Shown piece by piece: positions 1 through 7,950 of a stretch of DNA of 64,000 nt (positions are counted from its first letter, which is position 1; every line of letters begins with the position of its first letter). A program made the translations under genes and the position numbers. The stretch comes from Kribbella soli. GTDB lineage: Bacteria; Actinomycetota; Actinomycetes; Propionibacteriales; Kribbellaceae. Location of the stretch: assembly GCF_004331345.1 (NCBI RefSeq), contig NZ_SJJZ01000006.1, forward strand, positions 124,001-188,000. The letters run 5' to 3'. The notes beneath the pieces were generated by a model, which worked only from the letters and a program-made list of their open reading frames with translations, had not been told where the DNA came from and ran no database searches.

Positions 1-89
1 GCCCCCGGCACCCAGTTGTCGGGGCCTGCGTCCCAGAAGTGCATGTGGCTGTCGACCACGAAGTACTTCTCACCGTTCTTCTCGTACAC
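1..89 (-). CDS. Amidohydrolase (metal-dependent, TIM barrel), 5' end only
   Basis: Only the first 29 codons are in the window; the gene runs off the left edge. The GTG start has an AAGGGGG ribosome site a few bases upstream and lies 15 bp after prmD, so it is most likely the next gene of the same operon. The visible N-terminus carries VVDSHMHFWDA, the metal-binding HxH strand that opens amidohydrolase-2 family proteins. Amidohydrolase genes are common after prmD in actinobacterial propane monooxygenase operons, but their substrate there is not established. Family call fairly sure, role unknown. Confidence 0.7.
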   Translation of the reverse strand, partial: MYEKNGEKYFVVDSHMHFWDAGPDNWVPG

Positions 90-104
90 GAAAAGACCCC
101 CTTG

Positions 105-479
105 TCAGCTGGATGCGGTCAGGTCGAAGCCGATGTACTCGGCGGCGTCCTCGGGGTTGGCGAACATGATGGTCCGGTCGTCCAGGTGCACCATCCGCCC
201 GTAGTGGGTGGACATGTTCTCCTCGAACTCGGCCTGGTCGAAGTACCCCGGCTCCTCGCCGAGCGCCTCGGAGATGTCGTCGTACACGAAGTCCATCCGG
301 CCGATCGCGTCGACCCGGATCATCGACGGCAGGTGCGTCACGGTGACGTTGTCCACACCGGTCATCACCTCGGCCACGACCGCGCCGACCTGGTTGTTCA
401 TCAGCGTCACACCGCACTTGTTGGACGCGGTGCTGTCCGACTTGAACGGGCTCTCGACGACTGCCCTGAGCGTGGTCAC
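105..479 (-). CDS. prmD: Propane monooxygenase coupling (effector) protein
   Basis: This 124-residue protein matches the MmoB/DmpM coupling-protein family in size and position. Such proteins bind the hydroxylase, tune electron transfer and shape substrate access; they carry no cofactor. The GTG start overlaps the prmC stop (GTGA, 476-479), giving translational coupling. The family region, about residues 20-115, includes KCGVTLMNNQVGAVVAEVM and an acidic stretch around FDQAEFEENM. A longer reading frame extends upstream but lies inside prmC, and its extra sequence looks like out-of-frame coding. Acts in the cytoplasm with PrmABC. Confidence 0.88.
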   Translation of the reverse strand: MTTLRAVVESPFKSDSTASNKCGVTLMNNQVGAVVAEVMTGVDNVTVTHLPSMIRVDAIGRMDFVYDDISEALGEEPGYFDQAEFEENMSTHYGRMVHLDDRTIMFANPEDAAEYIGFDLTASS

Positions 480-1663
480 TGTGCCAACTCCTTCGGTGCC
501 TCGAGGCCCAGCTGGCCGAGGATGCCGCTGAACCGGTTCTTCACGCGGTCGAGACCGTCCTCGAACCGTGGTGGTTTGGCGTCCGGCTGCGACCAGAGCG
601 GCTGCAGCTTCCGGGCCGCGCCCAGCGCCTTCTCCGTCCAGGACCCCAACCAGCCCGTCAGGATCGCCTTGTTGTGGTCCGCGAACTCCTTGTCGTTCGT
701 GAGCAGCTCGAACATCGCCGTGGTGTAGCGCAGGTCGCGTTCGGCGAAGTCGTACTCGGCCGCACCGATCACCGTCGGGGTGACGAAGTCCCCGTTGCGC
801 GGGGACGCCTGCTGGACGAGCTGGCTGCGGAACAGCTCGCCGACGAGCGGTTCGAAGACAACGTTCGCGGCGAAGATCGCCTCGCACCAGTCGTCGATCG
901 CCGTCAGCTGCTCGGCGACGTCACGGACGCCCTGCCAGGCCGGGTCGTTGTTCCAGGTCTGCAGGTGCGCGCTGCCGTCGAACCCCTCGATCTCCTCCGA
1001 GAGCGTGAGGTTGTAGAGCGCGAGGTCCTGCGCGGCGCGGATCCGGTGCATGCTGTTCACCGAGATCGCGTTGTTGTGCATGTTCGTCGGCGCGCGCCGG
1101 TTCGCGTTCGCGAACAGGTACAGACCGAGGCCGTGGTCGACGTGCATCCAAGCACCGACGTGGTGCTCGACGAAGCGCACCCAGTTCGGGTTCCACTGCT
1201 CGAAGGCCTTCGACTGCTTGGCCGCCTCGACGTTCTGGGTGACCTGGCGGACGACGTTCGAGTTGTAGCGGTAGAGGGTGAGTTCCCACTCCTCGTTCGG
1301 GTCGCGGAACTCGTGCCAGCCGGTGGCCGGCCAGTCCTTGACCATCAGCCCTCCGGTCCCGGGTCCGCGCTGCGGTGACGGTTTGTCGGAACCCCAGGCC
1401 TTCAGCGCGGTCCAGTCCAGCGGATAGCCGCCGCGCCCGTCGGCGAACCCATAGAGCCAGCCCTGGCTGAGGTAGTGCCGGGGGTCCGGCTGGACGTCGA
1501 CCGTGACGTCCTCGTAGTGGCTCTGCTTGCGCTTCTGCGGCTTGTAGTAGTTGTAGTGCCGGAGTGTCGAGTCCGGGAACTCCTTGGCGCCGGCCTCGGC
1601 GTCGGTGAAGACCGGCTTGGGGACACTGCGTTCGAACTTAGGTGAGTCCTGTGTGGTGGTCAT
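476..1663 (-). CDS. prmC: Propane monooxygenase hydroxylase small (beta) subunit
   Basis: The 395-residue product is the beta subunit of a soluble diiron monooxygenase hydroxylase. It pairs with PrmA in an alpha2beta2 enzyme but has no iron ligands itself, and no ExxH pairs are visible. Its length and ferritin-like helical composition fit the family, including the conserved N-terminal stretch HYNYYKPQKRKQSHYEDVT. The start ATG overlaps the prmB stop (ATGA, 1660-1663) and its own stop overlaps prmD, so B, C and D are translationally chained. The order A-B-C-D, with the reductase between the subunits, is the propane (prm/mim) layout and not the methane one. Confidence 0.9.
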   Translation of the reverse strand: MTTTQDSPKFERSVPKPVFTDAEAGAKEFPDSTLRHYNYYKPQKRKQSHYEDVTVDVQPDPRHYLSQGWLYGFADGRGGYPLDWTALKAWGSDKPSPQRGPGTGGLMVKDWPATGWHEFRDPNEEWELTLYRYNSNVVRQVTQNVEAAKQSKAFEQWNPNWVRFVEHHVGAWMHVDHGLGLYLFANANRRAPTNMHNNAISVNSMHRIRAAQDLALYNLTLSEEIEGFDGSAHLQTWNNDPAWQGVRDVAEQLTAIDDWCEAIFAANVVFEPLVGELFRSQLVQQASPRNGDFVTPTVIGAAEYDFAERDLRYTTAMFELLTNDKEFADHNKAILTGWLGSWTEKALGAARKLQPLWSQPDAKPPRFEDGLDRVKNRFSGILGQLGLEAPKELAQ

Positions 1664-2721
1664 AGGTTTCCTGCCTCCAGCACCTTCGAGTCACCGGCGT
1701 CGCCGGTCGTGGTGAACTTGTCGTAGTAGATGTGCTTCGTCGCGACACCGAGCCGTTCGAGCAGCGGGATCGCCGCCTCGACCATCGGCGGCGGACCGCA
1801 CACGTAGGCATCTGCGCCGGTGAGATCCGGCTCGAGCCGGCGGACCACATCGGTGATCAGTCCGCTCTCGCCGTCCCACTCGTCTTCCGACAGGGCTGGC
1901 ACGAACCGGAACTGCGGTAACCGTTCCTCCAGCTCATGGAGCTCGTCCTCGAAACATAGGTCGGCACGAGTACGGGCGCCGTAGTAGAAGACCGCCGGCC
2001 GGTCGATGCTGCGGTCGGCCATCGACCGCAGCAACGACAGGATCGGCGCCAGTCCGGCGCCACCACCGACGAAGACCAGCCGGGCGCCCGGGTTGTCCCG
2101 GAGGGTGAACACCCCGAAGGGCCCGCTCAGCTCCAGTCGGTGGCCGACCTGCAGTTCGGTGTCGAGAAACTCCGAGAACAGGCCGCCCGGGTAGACCTTG
2201 ATGACGAACTCGAGTTGCCCGCTCTCCCGGCTGGACGTGTTGGCCATCGAGAACGAGCGGCTGGCATCCCAGCCCGGCACCTGGAGGTCGACGTACTGCC
2301 CGGGAAAGAACTTCAGTTCGCCGGGGCCGGACAGCTTCAGCACCAGGTGCCGCAGGTCGTGGGTCACCGGGGTGATGGCCACGACCTCGGCGGTGCGCTC
2401 CTGGATCGGCAGCCCGGACCGGATCATCTCCTCGTCGTAGTTGAGCAGCTCGATCGTGAGGTCCTCGAACGCGTGCGCCCGGCAGAGCAGGGTGTAGCCC
2501 TCGTCCAGCTCGTACTCGGGCAGCGCGAAGGTGGAGTAGCGGTCCAGGTCGATGTCCTCACCATCGAGGACGAACGACTTGCAGGACGCGCACTGTCCCT
2601 CCTTGCAGCCGTGCATGAGCATCACGCCCTGCTCGGCCGCGGCACGCAGGATCGTCTGTTCCTCGTCGACCTCGATCTCGATGCCGACGGGCTCGAACCG
2701 CACGACGTGCTTGCCGCCCAT
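1660..2721 (-). CDS. prmB: Propane monooxygenase reductase (2Fe-2S, FAD, NADH)
   Basis: This 353-residue reductase passes electrons from NADH through FAD and a 2Fe-2S centre to the diiron hydroxylase. The N-terminal ferredoxin domain has Cys39, Cys44, Cys47 and Cys80 (CKEGQCASC and LLCRA), as in plant-type ferredoxins. The flavin site is RSFSM at 155-159 and the NAD(P) loop GGGAGLAP at 219-226. I chose the ATG at 2721, 4 bp after the prmA stop, because the sequence from MGGKHVVRFEPVGIE matches where family members begin. An upstream in-frame start (2802) would overlap prmA and add a proline-rich tail. Confidence 0.92.
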   Translation of the reverse strand: MGGKHVVRFEPVGIEIEVDEEQTILRAAAEQGVMLMHGCKEGQCASCKSFVLDGEDIDLDRYSTFALPEYELDEGYTLLCRAHAFEDLTIELLNYDEEMIRSGLPIQERTAEVVAITPVTHDLRHLVLKLSGPGELKFFPGQYVDLQVPGWDASRSFSMANTSSRESGQLEFVIKVYPGGLFSEFLDTELQVGHRLELSGPFGVFTLRDNPGARLVFVGGGAGLAPILSLLRSMADRSIDRPAVFYYGARTRADLCFEDELHELEERLPQFRFVPALSEDEWDGESGLITDVVRRLEPDLTGADAYVCGPPPMVEAAIPLLERLGVATKHIYYDKFTTTGDAGDSKVLEAGNL

Positions 2722-2725
2722 CGGA

Positions 2726-4378
2726 TCAGGCGTCGGCAGGTGCGGGACGGCCGGCGGGGCCTCCCTTGACGTAGCGGGCGGCGAACGCGGTGCGCTCGTC
2801 ATCGGTCATCTCGTTGAGCAGCACGTTCGGGCTCGCCAGCGGCGGGCACTTGCGCAGGTGGTCGAGCGTCCACATCTTGTCCGGGTCCAGGTCGAGATGC
2901 GGCTGCGCGACCATGGTCTTGCCGTCGTCGCGGACGAAGCCCATGTCGGAGACCACATCGGCCCAGTTCCAGCCGTGGTACAGCGTCTCCCACTCGCGGT
3001 GGCCGATCAGCTTGCCCATGTTCGGCGTCTGCCGGCCCTGGTACGTCGGCCGGAACGCGGTCTCGTCGGTCCACTTGCACATCTCGTGGCAGTACGTCCG
3101 CCACTGACCGTCGACCTTCGCCATCACCATGTCCTCACGGACCAGGCACGGCACCATGCACGTCCAGCAACGGTGCGGGTACTCGTAGTCCACGTCCTCG
3201 AACACGATCGGCTTGTGCCCGTTCGGCCGCGACAGGCGGTTGTAGTTCTCCCACCAGGCGCCGTACTTGTCGTACCAGCCCGGGTACTTGTACTCGAACC
3301 ACTCGAAGTCCTTGTCCGTCATCGGGTCGATCCGCCAGTAGTTGGCGAGCCAGCCGGTGGCGAAGAACTGCGCGACCTCGTGCACGTAGCCCTTGTTCCA
3401 GATCTGGTTCCAGGACTCCTCGATCAGGTCGTGCGGGATCTCGAGCCCGTACTTCTCGAGCGGCACCAGGTAGCTGCGGTAGTAGTCGTCGTAGATCCAG
3501 CGACGCCACATCTCCGCGTAGCTCTCGCGGTCCTTACGGCGGTCCTTGGTGCCGTACTCGATGAACGTGCCGATGGCGGCGTCGACGACCCGGTGGTTGT
3601 TCCACCACGCGTAGCGCAGGTCGCGGGCGAGCAACTGGTGGTTGTCCTCGTCGGCGAGCGCCATCAGCAAGGTGGCGTAGCCGTTGCTGATGTGCCGGGA
3701 CTCGTCGGACTGGACCGAGTGGAAGACCGTCGGCAGGAGGTAGTCGCCGTTGGCCGCGGCCTCGGCCGGCATCGCGACGAACAGCGTGTTGGTGAACGCG
3801 GTCTCCGCCACGATGGTCAGGTAGATGCTGGCCGCCGTGATCGCGTCACCGGTGATGAACCCCTCGGCGAACTGCCGGCCGATGGTGCCGCAGTAGTCGC
3901 TCTGGAAGTTCCGCAGGCTCGAGTTGAAGCCCGCCGGGTCGATGTAGTTGTTCATGTACAGGCGTTTGAGGTTCTGCTGGATCGTCGAGTGCCTGACCTC
4001 GTCGATCATCTGGATGGCCTGCCCGTTGTGCAGCTCGGGGTTCGGGACGGTCCGGAACAGCAGCGGCATCGCCCGCGCGGCGGAGATCTCCGGCAGCGGG
4101 ATGATGCTCAGGAACAACTTCTGCCACTCCAGCCAGCGCTCCTGCACCTGGCGGAACATGTTGCCGCGGATCGCGCCGTCGGAGGCGCCGTACACCCGGT
4201 GGTCCTTCTCTTCCTGCATCGGGAAGTACGACCGCAGGACCTGCTTCAGCGGGTCCTTCTTCTGCGCCTTGCGGAACGTGTAGTCGGTGCCGTACTGGGA
4301 GACCGGCTCGTGGTACGCCGGTTCCCAGGACAACTCCTGGATCTTCTGGTGGGCCTTCGCCACACTCTGGCGACTCAT
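2726..4378 (-). CDS. prmA: Propane monooxygenase hydroxylase large (alpha) subunit
   Basis: The 550-residue catalytic subunit of a soluble diiron monooxygenase, likely acting on propane and other short alkanes. The six iron ligands can be placed: Glu97, Glu127, His130 (DEVRH), Glu192, Glu226 and His229 (DESRH). Their spacing (30, 3, 62, 34, 3) equals that of methane monooxygenase MmoX. Thr196 takes the place of the MmoX active-site threonine, and Gln134 sits where MmoX has Cys151. The start at 4378 has GGGAGGAG 5 bases upstream; an earlier in-frame start (4450) would lie in the probable operator region. It is the first gene of prmABCD. Confidence 0.94.
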   Translation of the reverse strand: MSRQSVAKAHQKIQELSWEPAYHEPVSQYGTDYTFRKAQKKDPLKQVLRSYFPMQEEKDHRVYGASDGAIRGNMFRQVQERWLEWQKLFLSIIPLPEISAARAMPLLFRTVPNPELHNGQAIQMIDEVRHSTIQQNLKRLYMNNYIDPAGFNSSLRNFQSDYCGTIGRQFAEGFITGDAITAASIYLTIVAETAFTNTLFVAMPAEAAANGDYLLPTVFHSVQSDESRHISNGYATLLMALADEDNHQLLARDLRYAWWNNHRVVDAAIGTFIEYGTKDRRKDRESYAEMWRRWIYDDYYRSYLVPLEKYGLEIPHDLIEESWNQIWNKGYVHEVAQFFATGWLANYWRIDPMTDKDFEWFEYKYPGWYDKYGAWWENYNRLSRPNGHKPIVFEDVDYEYPHRCWTCMVPCLVREDMVMAKVDGQWRTYCHEMCKWTDETAFRPTYQGRQTPNMGKLIGHREWETLYHGWNWADVVSDMGFVRDDGKTMVAQPHLDLDPDKMWTLDHLRKCPPLASPNVLLNEMTDDERTAFAARYVKGGPAGRPAPADA

Positions 4379-4444
4379 GGCACTCCTCCCGCTCATGTGA
4401 CCGGCTGTTATCTGCAGTACACGTGGGAGGGGACGCGCTGAAGG

Positions 4445-4457
4445 TCTCAAATTGAGA
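4445..4457. promoter_or_regulatory. Operator-like dyad TCTCA-N3-TGAGA upstream of prmA
   Basis: TCTCA (4445-4449) and TGAGA (4453-4457) form a perfect dyad with a 3-base spacer, about 70 bp upstream of the prmA start. The same core occurs at 4742-4758. It is probably a binding site for the divergent regulator encoded at 4846; this is inference from the paired sites. Confidence 0.6.
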
Positions 4458-4463
4458 AGGGCG

Positions 4464-4697
4464 TCACGGCGCCCCGAGCATTCGTTCCCGCAGCTCCGCC
4501 AGCGTCTCCGCGGTCTGTTGCGCGATCCGCTGGTCCCCCTGCGGATCCGGCCGGATACCGAGGCAGCGCAGCAGTTCGGCGGCCGGCTCGCCGGGGTGCC
4601 CGGTCGCGCCGAGGACCGGATGCAGGCCGGCGTCCGCGAGGTGCTCGAAGACCAGGTGGACCACGGTCCACGGGTTGTACGACTCCTCGTTCTCCAT
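4464..4697 (-). CDS. Small hypothetical protein of the prm locus
   Basis: This 77-residue protein is not recognised. It is soluble, acidic and probably helical, with no cysteine pairs or membrane segment; the N-terminus reads MENEESYNPWTVVHLVFEHL and the C-terminal third is Glu/Arg-rich. AGGAGG lies 6 bases before the ATG, supporting a real gene. It is encoded upstream of prmA on the same strand, with an 85-bp gap holding one copy of the TCTCA dyad and a second copy about 45 bp upstream of its start. The context suggests a function tied to the monooxygenase, such as assembly, regulation or toxicity control, but nothing in the sequence proves that. Confidence 0.72.
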   Translation of the reverse strand: MENEESYNPWTVVHLVFEHLADAGLHPVLGATGHPGEPAAELLRCLGIRPDPQGDQRIAQQTAETLAELRERMLGAP

Positions 4698-4741
4698 GCA
4701 GACCTCCTCCCCGCATCACAAACCCTCAGCGTGCGGCCGGT

Positions 4742-4758
4742 TGTCTCAATCTGAGACA
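4742..4758. promoter_or_regulatory. Operator-like dyad TGTCTCA-N3-TGAGACA
   Basis: TGTCTCA (4742-4748) and TGAGACA (4752-4758) are perfect 7-base arms around ATC. The site lies between the divergent small prm gene (start 4697) and the regulator (start 4846). It shares the core of the 4445-4457 site, fitting autoregulation plus control of the minus-strand operon. Confidence 0.65.
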
Positions 4759-4845
4759 GCAGTTGCGGCTGCGTGCATTAGGCTCGAAGAGGACCGGGTG
4801 GGGCCGCGGATCCGCGTTGTTTCCACCTGGCGTCAGGAGGCCCCG

Positions 4846-6642
4846 GTGGACGAGATCGCACCCTCGATGGAGGACAACCGGCGGGCCGCGACGGCCCGGC
4901 TGAACTTTCTCACCCTGGATCCGGTCGCGCCGCAGGACGTCCGGCCGCCGATCCTCGCGTCCTGGGTCCGGTCGCGGCACTGGAACCTGCCCGCCGACCG
5001 GATCACCTTGCCGTACGTCGCGGACCCGGACCAGGACCTCCCGCTCACCCGTAGCGCGGGGCCGGTCCTGCGGAAACTCCACGAGAACCTCGACGGTCAG
5101 CCGATCAGCGTCATCCTCACCGACCGCTCCGGACTCGTGCTGGAACGACTGACCGCGGACAGCGAGCTGGCGCGGCACCTCGACAAGGTCTACCTGGCGC
5201 CGGGCTTCAGCTACGCCGAAGAGTTCGCCGGTACCAACGGAATCGGGACCGCGCTGGACGTCGGCGGACCGATGCACGTCTTCGGCCACGAGCACTACGC
5301 GGAGGACCTGGAGGACCTCGCGTGCGCCGGCGTACCGATCAAGCACCCGCTCAACGGCAAGACGATCGGCGCGATCGACCTCACCTGTTGGCGCAAGGAC
5401 GCCGGGTCGCTGCTGATGGCGCTCGCCAAGAGCACGGCCGAGAGCATCCGTACGGCGCTGCTCCGGGACAGCTCGATGCGGGAGCTCTCCTTGCTGGAGG
5501 CGTACCTGCAGACGTCCCGGCGGCTGGGTGACATGGTCATCGCGATCGACGACGACCTGCTGCTGATGAACGCCAAGGCCCGGCAGTCGCTCGACGCCGG
5601 CGACCAGCGCGCGGTCCTCGGGCACGCGGCGGAGATCCTCAGCCACGGGGGCACCGAGACGATCCTGGCCGAGTTGCCGACCGGGGCCTGGGTCCGGATC
5701 ACCGGCCGCCCGCTGGGTGGCCGCGCAGGGGCCGGAATCCTCCATATCAGCCCGCATTCCGCCGGCGTGGATCTGCGGACGCAGGCGTCCGGTCATCGGC
5801 CGCCGCCGCGTCCAGTGCTCCCCGGACTGGTCGGGCGGAGCGCGCCGTGGCTCGGCAGCAGCCGCGAGGTCGACAACGCCTGCCGGGCCGGCCAGTGGGT
5901 CGTGCTCAGCGGCGAACGCGGCGTCGGCAAGGTCGCGCTGGCGCGGGCCGCGCACCATCAGAACAACCCGGCCGGCCCGTTCCACATCGTCGACGCCGCC
6001 CGGCCGGGTGACAGTTTCGCCGCCGAGCTCGACGCGGAGCTGGCCGACGACTCCGTACAGGCCCTGGTGATCCGGCACGCCGAGTGCCTCGACGCGGACG
6101 GTCTCGACAGCCTCGTCGAGGCGCTGTACGGCGTGCTCGAGCGCCGGCCCTCCGCACCGCCCTGGATCGCGCTCACGCTCACCTGCGAGAACGGCAACAC
6201 CCCGGACCTCGGCGAGCTGCTGACGCTGTTCCCGCTGACCGTGGAGGTGCCGCCGCTGCGGCACCACATCGAGGACGTTCGCGAGCTGGTTCCGCACTTC
6301 CTCAACCAGCTGAGTCACGGTGACCTCACGTGTGCACCGGACACCATGCAGCAACTGCTGCGCTCGTCGTGGCCAGGGAACACGGCCGAGTTGTGCCAGG
6401 TCCTCAAGCAGGTCGTCGTACGGCGTCGCCGGGCCGGTGTCATCACGCCGGCGGACCTGCCCGCCCGCACCCGGGCCGTCAGCCGCCGCAGCCTCAGCCA
6501 GCTGGAGGCACTCGAGCGCGACGCCATCGTCCACAGCCTGCTCGCCAACGGCGGGCACAAGGGCCGCGCCGCCAAGTCGCTCGGCATGTCGCGCGCGACC
6601 ATCTACCGGAAGATCCACGACTATGGAATTCAGTCTCCGTAA
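4846..6642 (+). CDS. AcoR/MimR-type transcriptional activator of the prm operon
   Basis: The 598-residue protein has a GAF-like sensing region (about residues 60-210, with the family stretch EFAGTNGIGTAL near 126), a degenerate AAA+ domain (Walker A-like GERGVGK near 356) and a C-terminal Fis-type helix-turn-helix (about 555-595, GRAAKSLGMSRATIYRK). The GAFTGA loop that contacts sigma-54 is absent and the Walker B is eroded (ALVIRHAECL). It should therefore not drive a sigma-54 promoter, consistent with most actinobacteria lacking RpoN. I chose the GTG at 4846 because AGGAGG lies 5 bases upstream; an in-frame ATG follows at 4867. Divergent to prmABCD, it is the probable alkane- or alcohol-responsive activator. 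Confidence 0.87.
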   Translation: MDEIAPSMEDNRRAATARLNFLTLDPVAPQDVRPPILASWVRSRHWNLPADRITLPYVADPDQDLPLTRSAGPVLRKLHENLDGQPISVILTDRSGLVLERLTADSELARHLDKVYLAPGFSYAEEFAGTNGIGTALDVGGPMHVFGHEHYAEDLEDLACAGVPIKHPLNGKTIGAIDLTCWRKDAGSLLMALAKSTAESIRTALLRDSSMRELSLLEAYLQTSRRLGDMVIAIDDDLLLMNAKARQSLDAGDQRAVLGHAAEILSHGGTETILAELPTGAWVRITGRPLGGRAGAGILHISPHSAGVDLRTQASGHRPPPRPVLPGLVGRSAPWLGSSREVDNACRAGQWVVLSGERGVGKVALARAAHHQNNPAGPFHIVDAARPGDSFAAELDAELADDSVQALVIRHAECLDADGLDSLVEALYGVLERRPSAPPWIALTLTCENGNTPDLGELLTLFPLTVEVPPLRHHIEDVRELVPHFLNQLSHGDLTCAPDTMQQLLRSSWPGNTAELCQVLKQVVVRRRRAGVITPADLPARTRAVSRRSLSQLEALERDAIVHSLLANGGHKGRAAKSLGMSRATIYRKIHDYGIQSP

Positions 6643-6669
6643 ATGTGATCGGAGTTGCACCTGAAATCG

Positions 6670-6688
6670 TCACTTCTGGCACAAGTGA
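6670..6688. promoter_or_regulatory. Dyad upstream of the MFS pair
   Basis: TCACTT (6670-6675) and AAGTGA (6683-6688) are 6-base arms around 7 bases, in the 93-bp gap before the first MFS gene. This is a weak candidate operator or part of the promoter; no regulator gene lies alongside. Confidence 0.3.
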
Positions 6689-6735
6689 TCAATTTGCCCT
6701 TGCCGTGAGGCCTGTGCTCGCGGTGAGATAGCTGT

Positions 6736-7950
6736 GTGACGGAAACGCGACCCGCCGATGCGGCGGAGGGCCGAAGCTTCTCGTACCGCCCGTTCATCTG
6801 GCTTGCGGTCGCGACGTTCTCGATGGGCATCGACGGCTACGTGCTGGCCGGCCTGCTGCCGCAGATCGCCGGCGACCTGGACGTGACCCCGGCGGCCGCC
6901 GGTCAGCTGATGTCGGTGTTCGCGTTCACCGCCGCGCTCGCCGGTCCGGTCCTCGGCACGCTGACGTCGCGGTGGGAACGCCGTACGACGATCGTGCTGT
7001 CACTGGGAGTGTTCGTGCTCGGCAACGTGGTCGTCGCGATCGCGACCAACTACCCGGTCGCGCTGAGCGGGCGCGTGATCGCGGCGCTCGGCGGCAGTCT
7101 CCTGAACGCCGCCGTCACCGGGTACGTGCTCGCGCTGACCCCGTCCGAGCACCACGGCAAGGCGTTGTCGTTCGTGCTCGGCGGCTGGATGACCGCGACC
7201 GCGCTCGGCGTACCGGTCGGCCTCTTGCTCGGGCAGTCCTCGTGGCGGTTCCCGATGATCCTGGTCGCGGTGGTCGGCACGATCGCACTGATCGGCATCC
7301 TGCTCCGGCTCCCGCAACTGCATCTGCCCGGCGGCACCCTCGTCGAACGTCTCCGCCCGCTCGGCCAGCCGCGGCTGGTCGCGGGGCTGCTCGTCACCAC
7401 GGGCATCCTGTGCAGCAGCTACGCCTGCTTCACGTACGCGACGCTGATCCTCGGACCGCACTTCCACGCCGAGTGGGCGATGATCCTGATCATGTTCGGG
7501 TACGGCGTCTCGAGCATGGCCGGCAACGCGGTGACGGGACGCCTGGTCGACAAGTTCACCGCGCTCAAGGTGCTGACCGTTGTGCTGGTCGGGCTGCTGC
7601 TGAACGCCGTACTCGGCATGCTCGCGCTGATGTTCGCCCCGGCCGTGGTGGCGGCCGTCTGGGGGCTGATCTGGTTCTTCTCGGCCGGCGTCGGCAACGG
7701 CGGCGGAGCGGTGCCGCAGCAGGCGCGACTGGCGTCGATGGCACCGGACTCGGCGGCGATCGTGATGGCGCTGAACGGCAGCGCAATCTCGCTCGGGTCA
7801 GCTCTCGGTAGTGGCCTGGGCGGTGTCGCCCTGACCGCGGGCGTCGCGGCGAACGGTTTGCTCGGCGTCTCGGCCGTCGTCCTGACCATCACCGTCGGAC
7901 TGCATCTCCTCGTCGCCCGCGCCTCCGGCGCCGCCAAAGCCGCCGTCTAG
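6736..7950 (+). CDS. MFS transporter, DHA1 drug-efflux type (copy 1)
   Basis: The 404-residue protein has about 12 hydrophobic segments and the DHA1-type motif A in loop 2-3 (LGTLTSRWERRTT). The N-terminal WLAVATFSMGIDGYVLAGLLP resembles AraJ/CmlR-type efflux pumps. The GTG start has a GGTGAG-like site upstream. Its TAG stop shares one base with the GTG of a second, very similar transporter, so the two form an operon. Substrate unknown. The gene follows the prm regulator after 93 bp, but no sequence evidence ties it to alkane metabolism. Confidence 0.85.
   Translation: MTETRPADAAEGRSFSYRPFIWLAVATFSMGIDGYVLAGLLPQIAGDLDVTPAAAGQLMSVFAFTAALAGPVLGTLTSRWERRTTIVLSLGVFVLGNVVVAIATNYPVALSGRVIAALGGSLLNAAVTGYVLALTPSEHHGKALSFVLGGWMTATALGVPVGLLLGQSSWRFPMILVAVVGTIALIGILLRLPQLHLPGGTLVERLRPLGQPRLVAGLLVTTGILCSSYACFTYATLILGPHFHAEWAMILIMFGYGVSSMAGNAVTGRLVDKFTALKVLTVVLVGLLLNAVLGMLALMFAPAVVAAVWGLIWFFSAGVGNGGGAVPQQARLASMAPDSAAIVMALNGSAISLGSALGSGLGGVALTAGVAANGLLGVSAVVLTITVGLHLLVARASGAAKAAV

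Noticed and set aside
2552..4441. Open frame of 629 codons on the plus strand opposite prmA and the prmB start.
   Set aside because: It is antisense to genes with complete iron and flavin motifs. Its product is low-complexity (Arg, Val, Leu, His) as expected from GC-rich antisense frames.
4379..4463. Sigma-54 (-24/-12) promoter expected from an AcoR-like activator.
   Set aside because: No convincing GG-N10-GC pair near prmA, and the regulator lacks the GAFTGA loop.
4464..6642. The prm locus considered as recently acquired DNA.
   Set aside because: GC content and codon style look the same as the flanks, and there are no integrase, tRNA or repeat borders in view.
4726..6660. Open frame of 644 codons on the minus strand opposite the prm regulator.
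   Set aside because: Composition is antisense-like with no motif, whereas the plus-strand frame has GAF, AAA and Fis HTH signatures and a good ribosome site.
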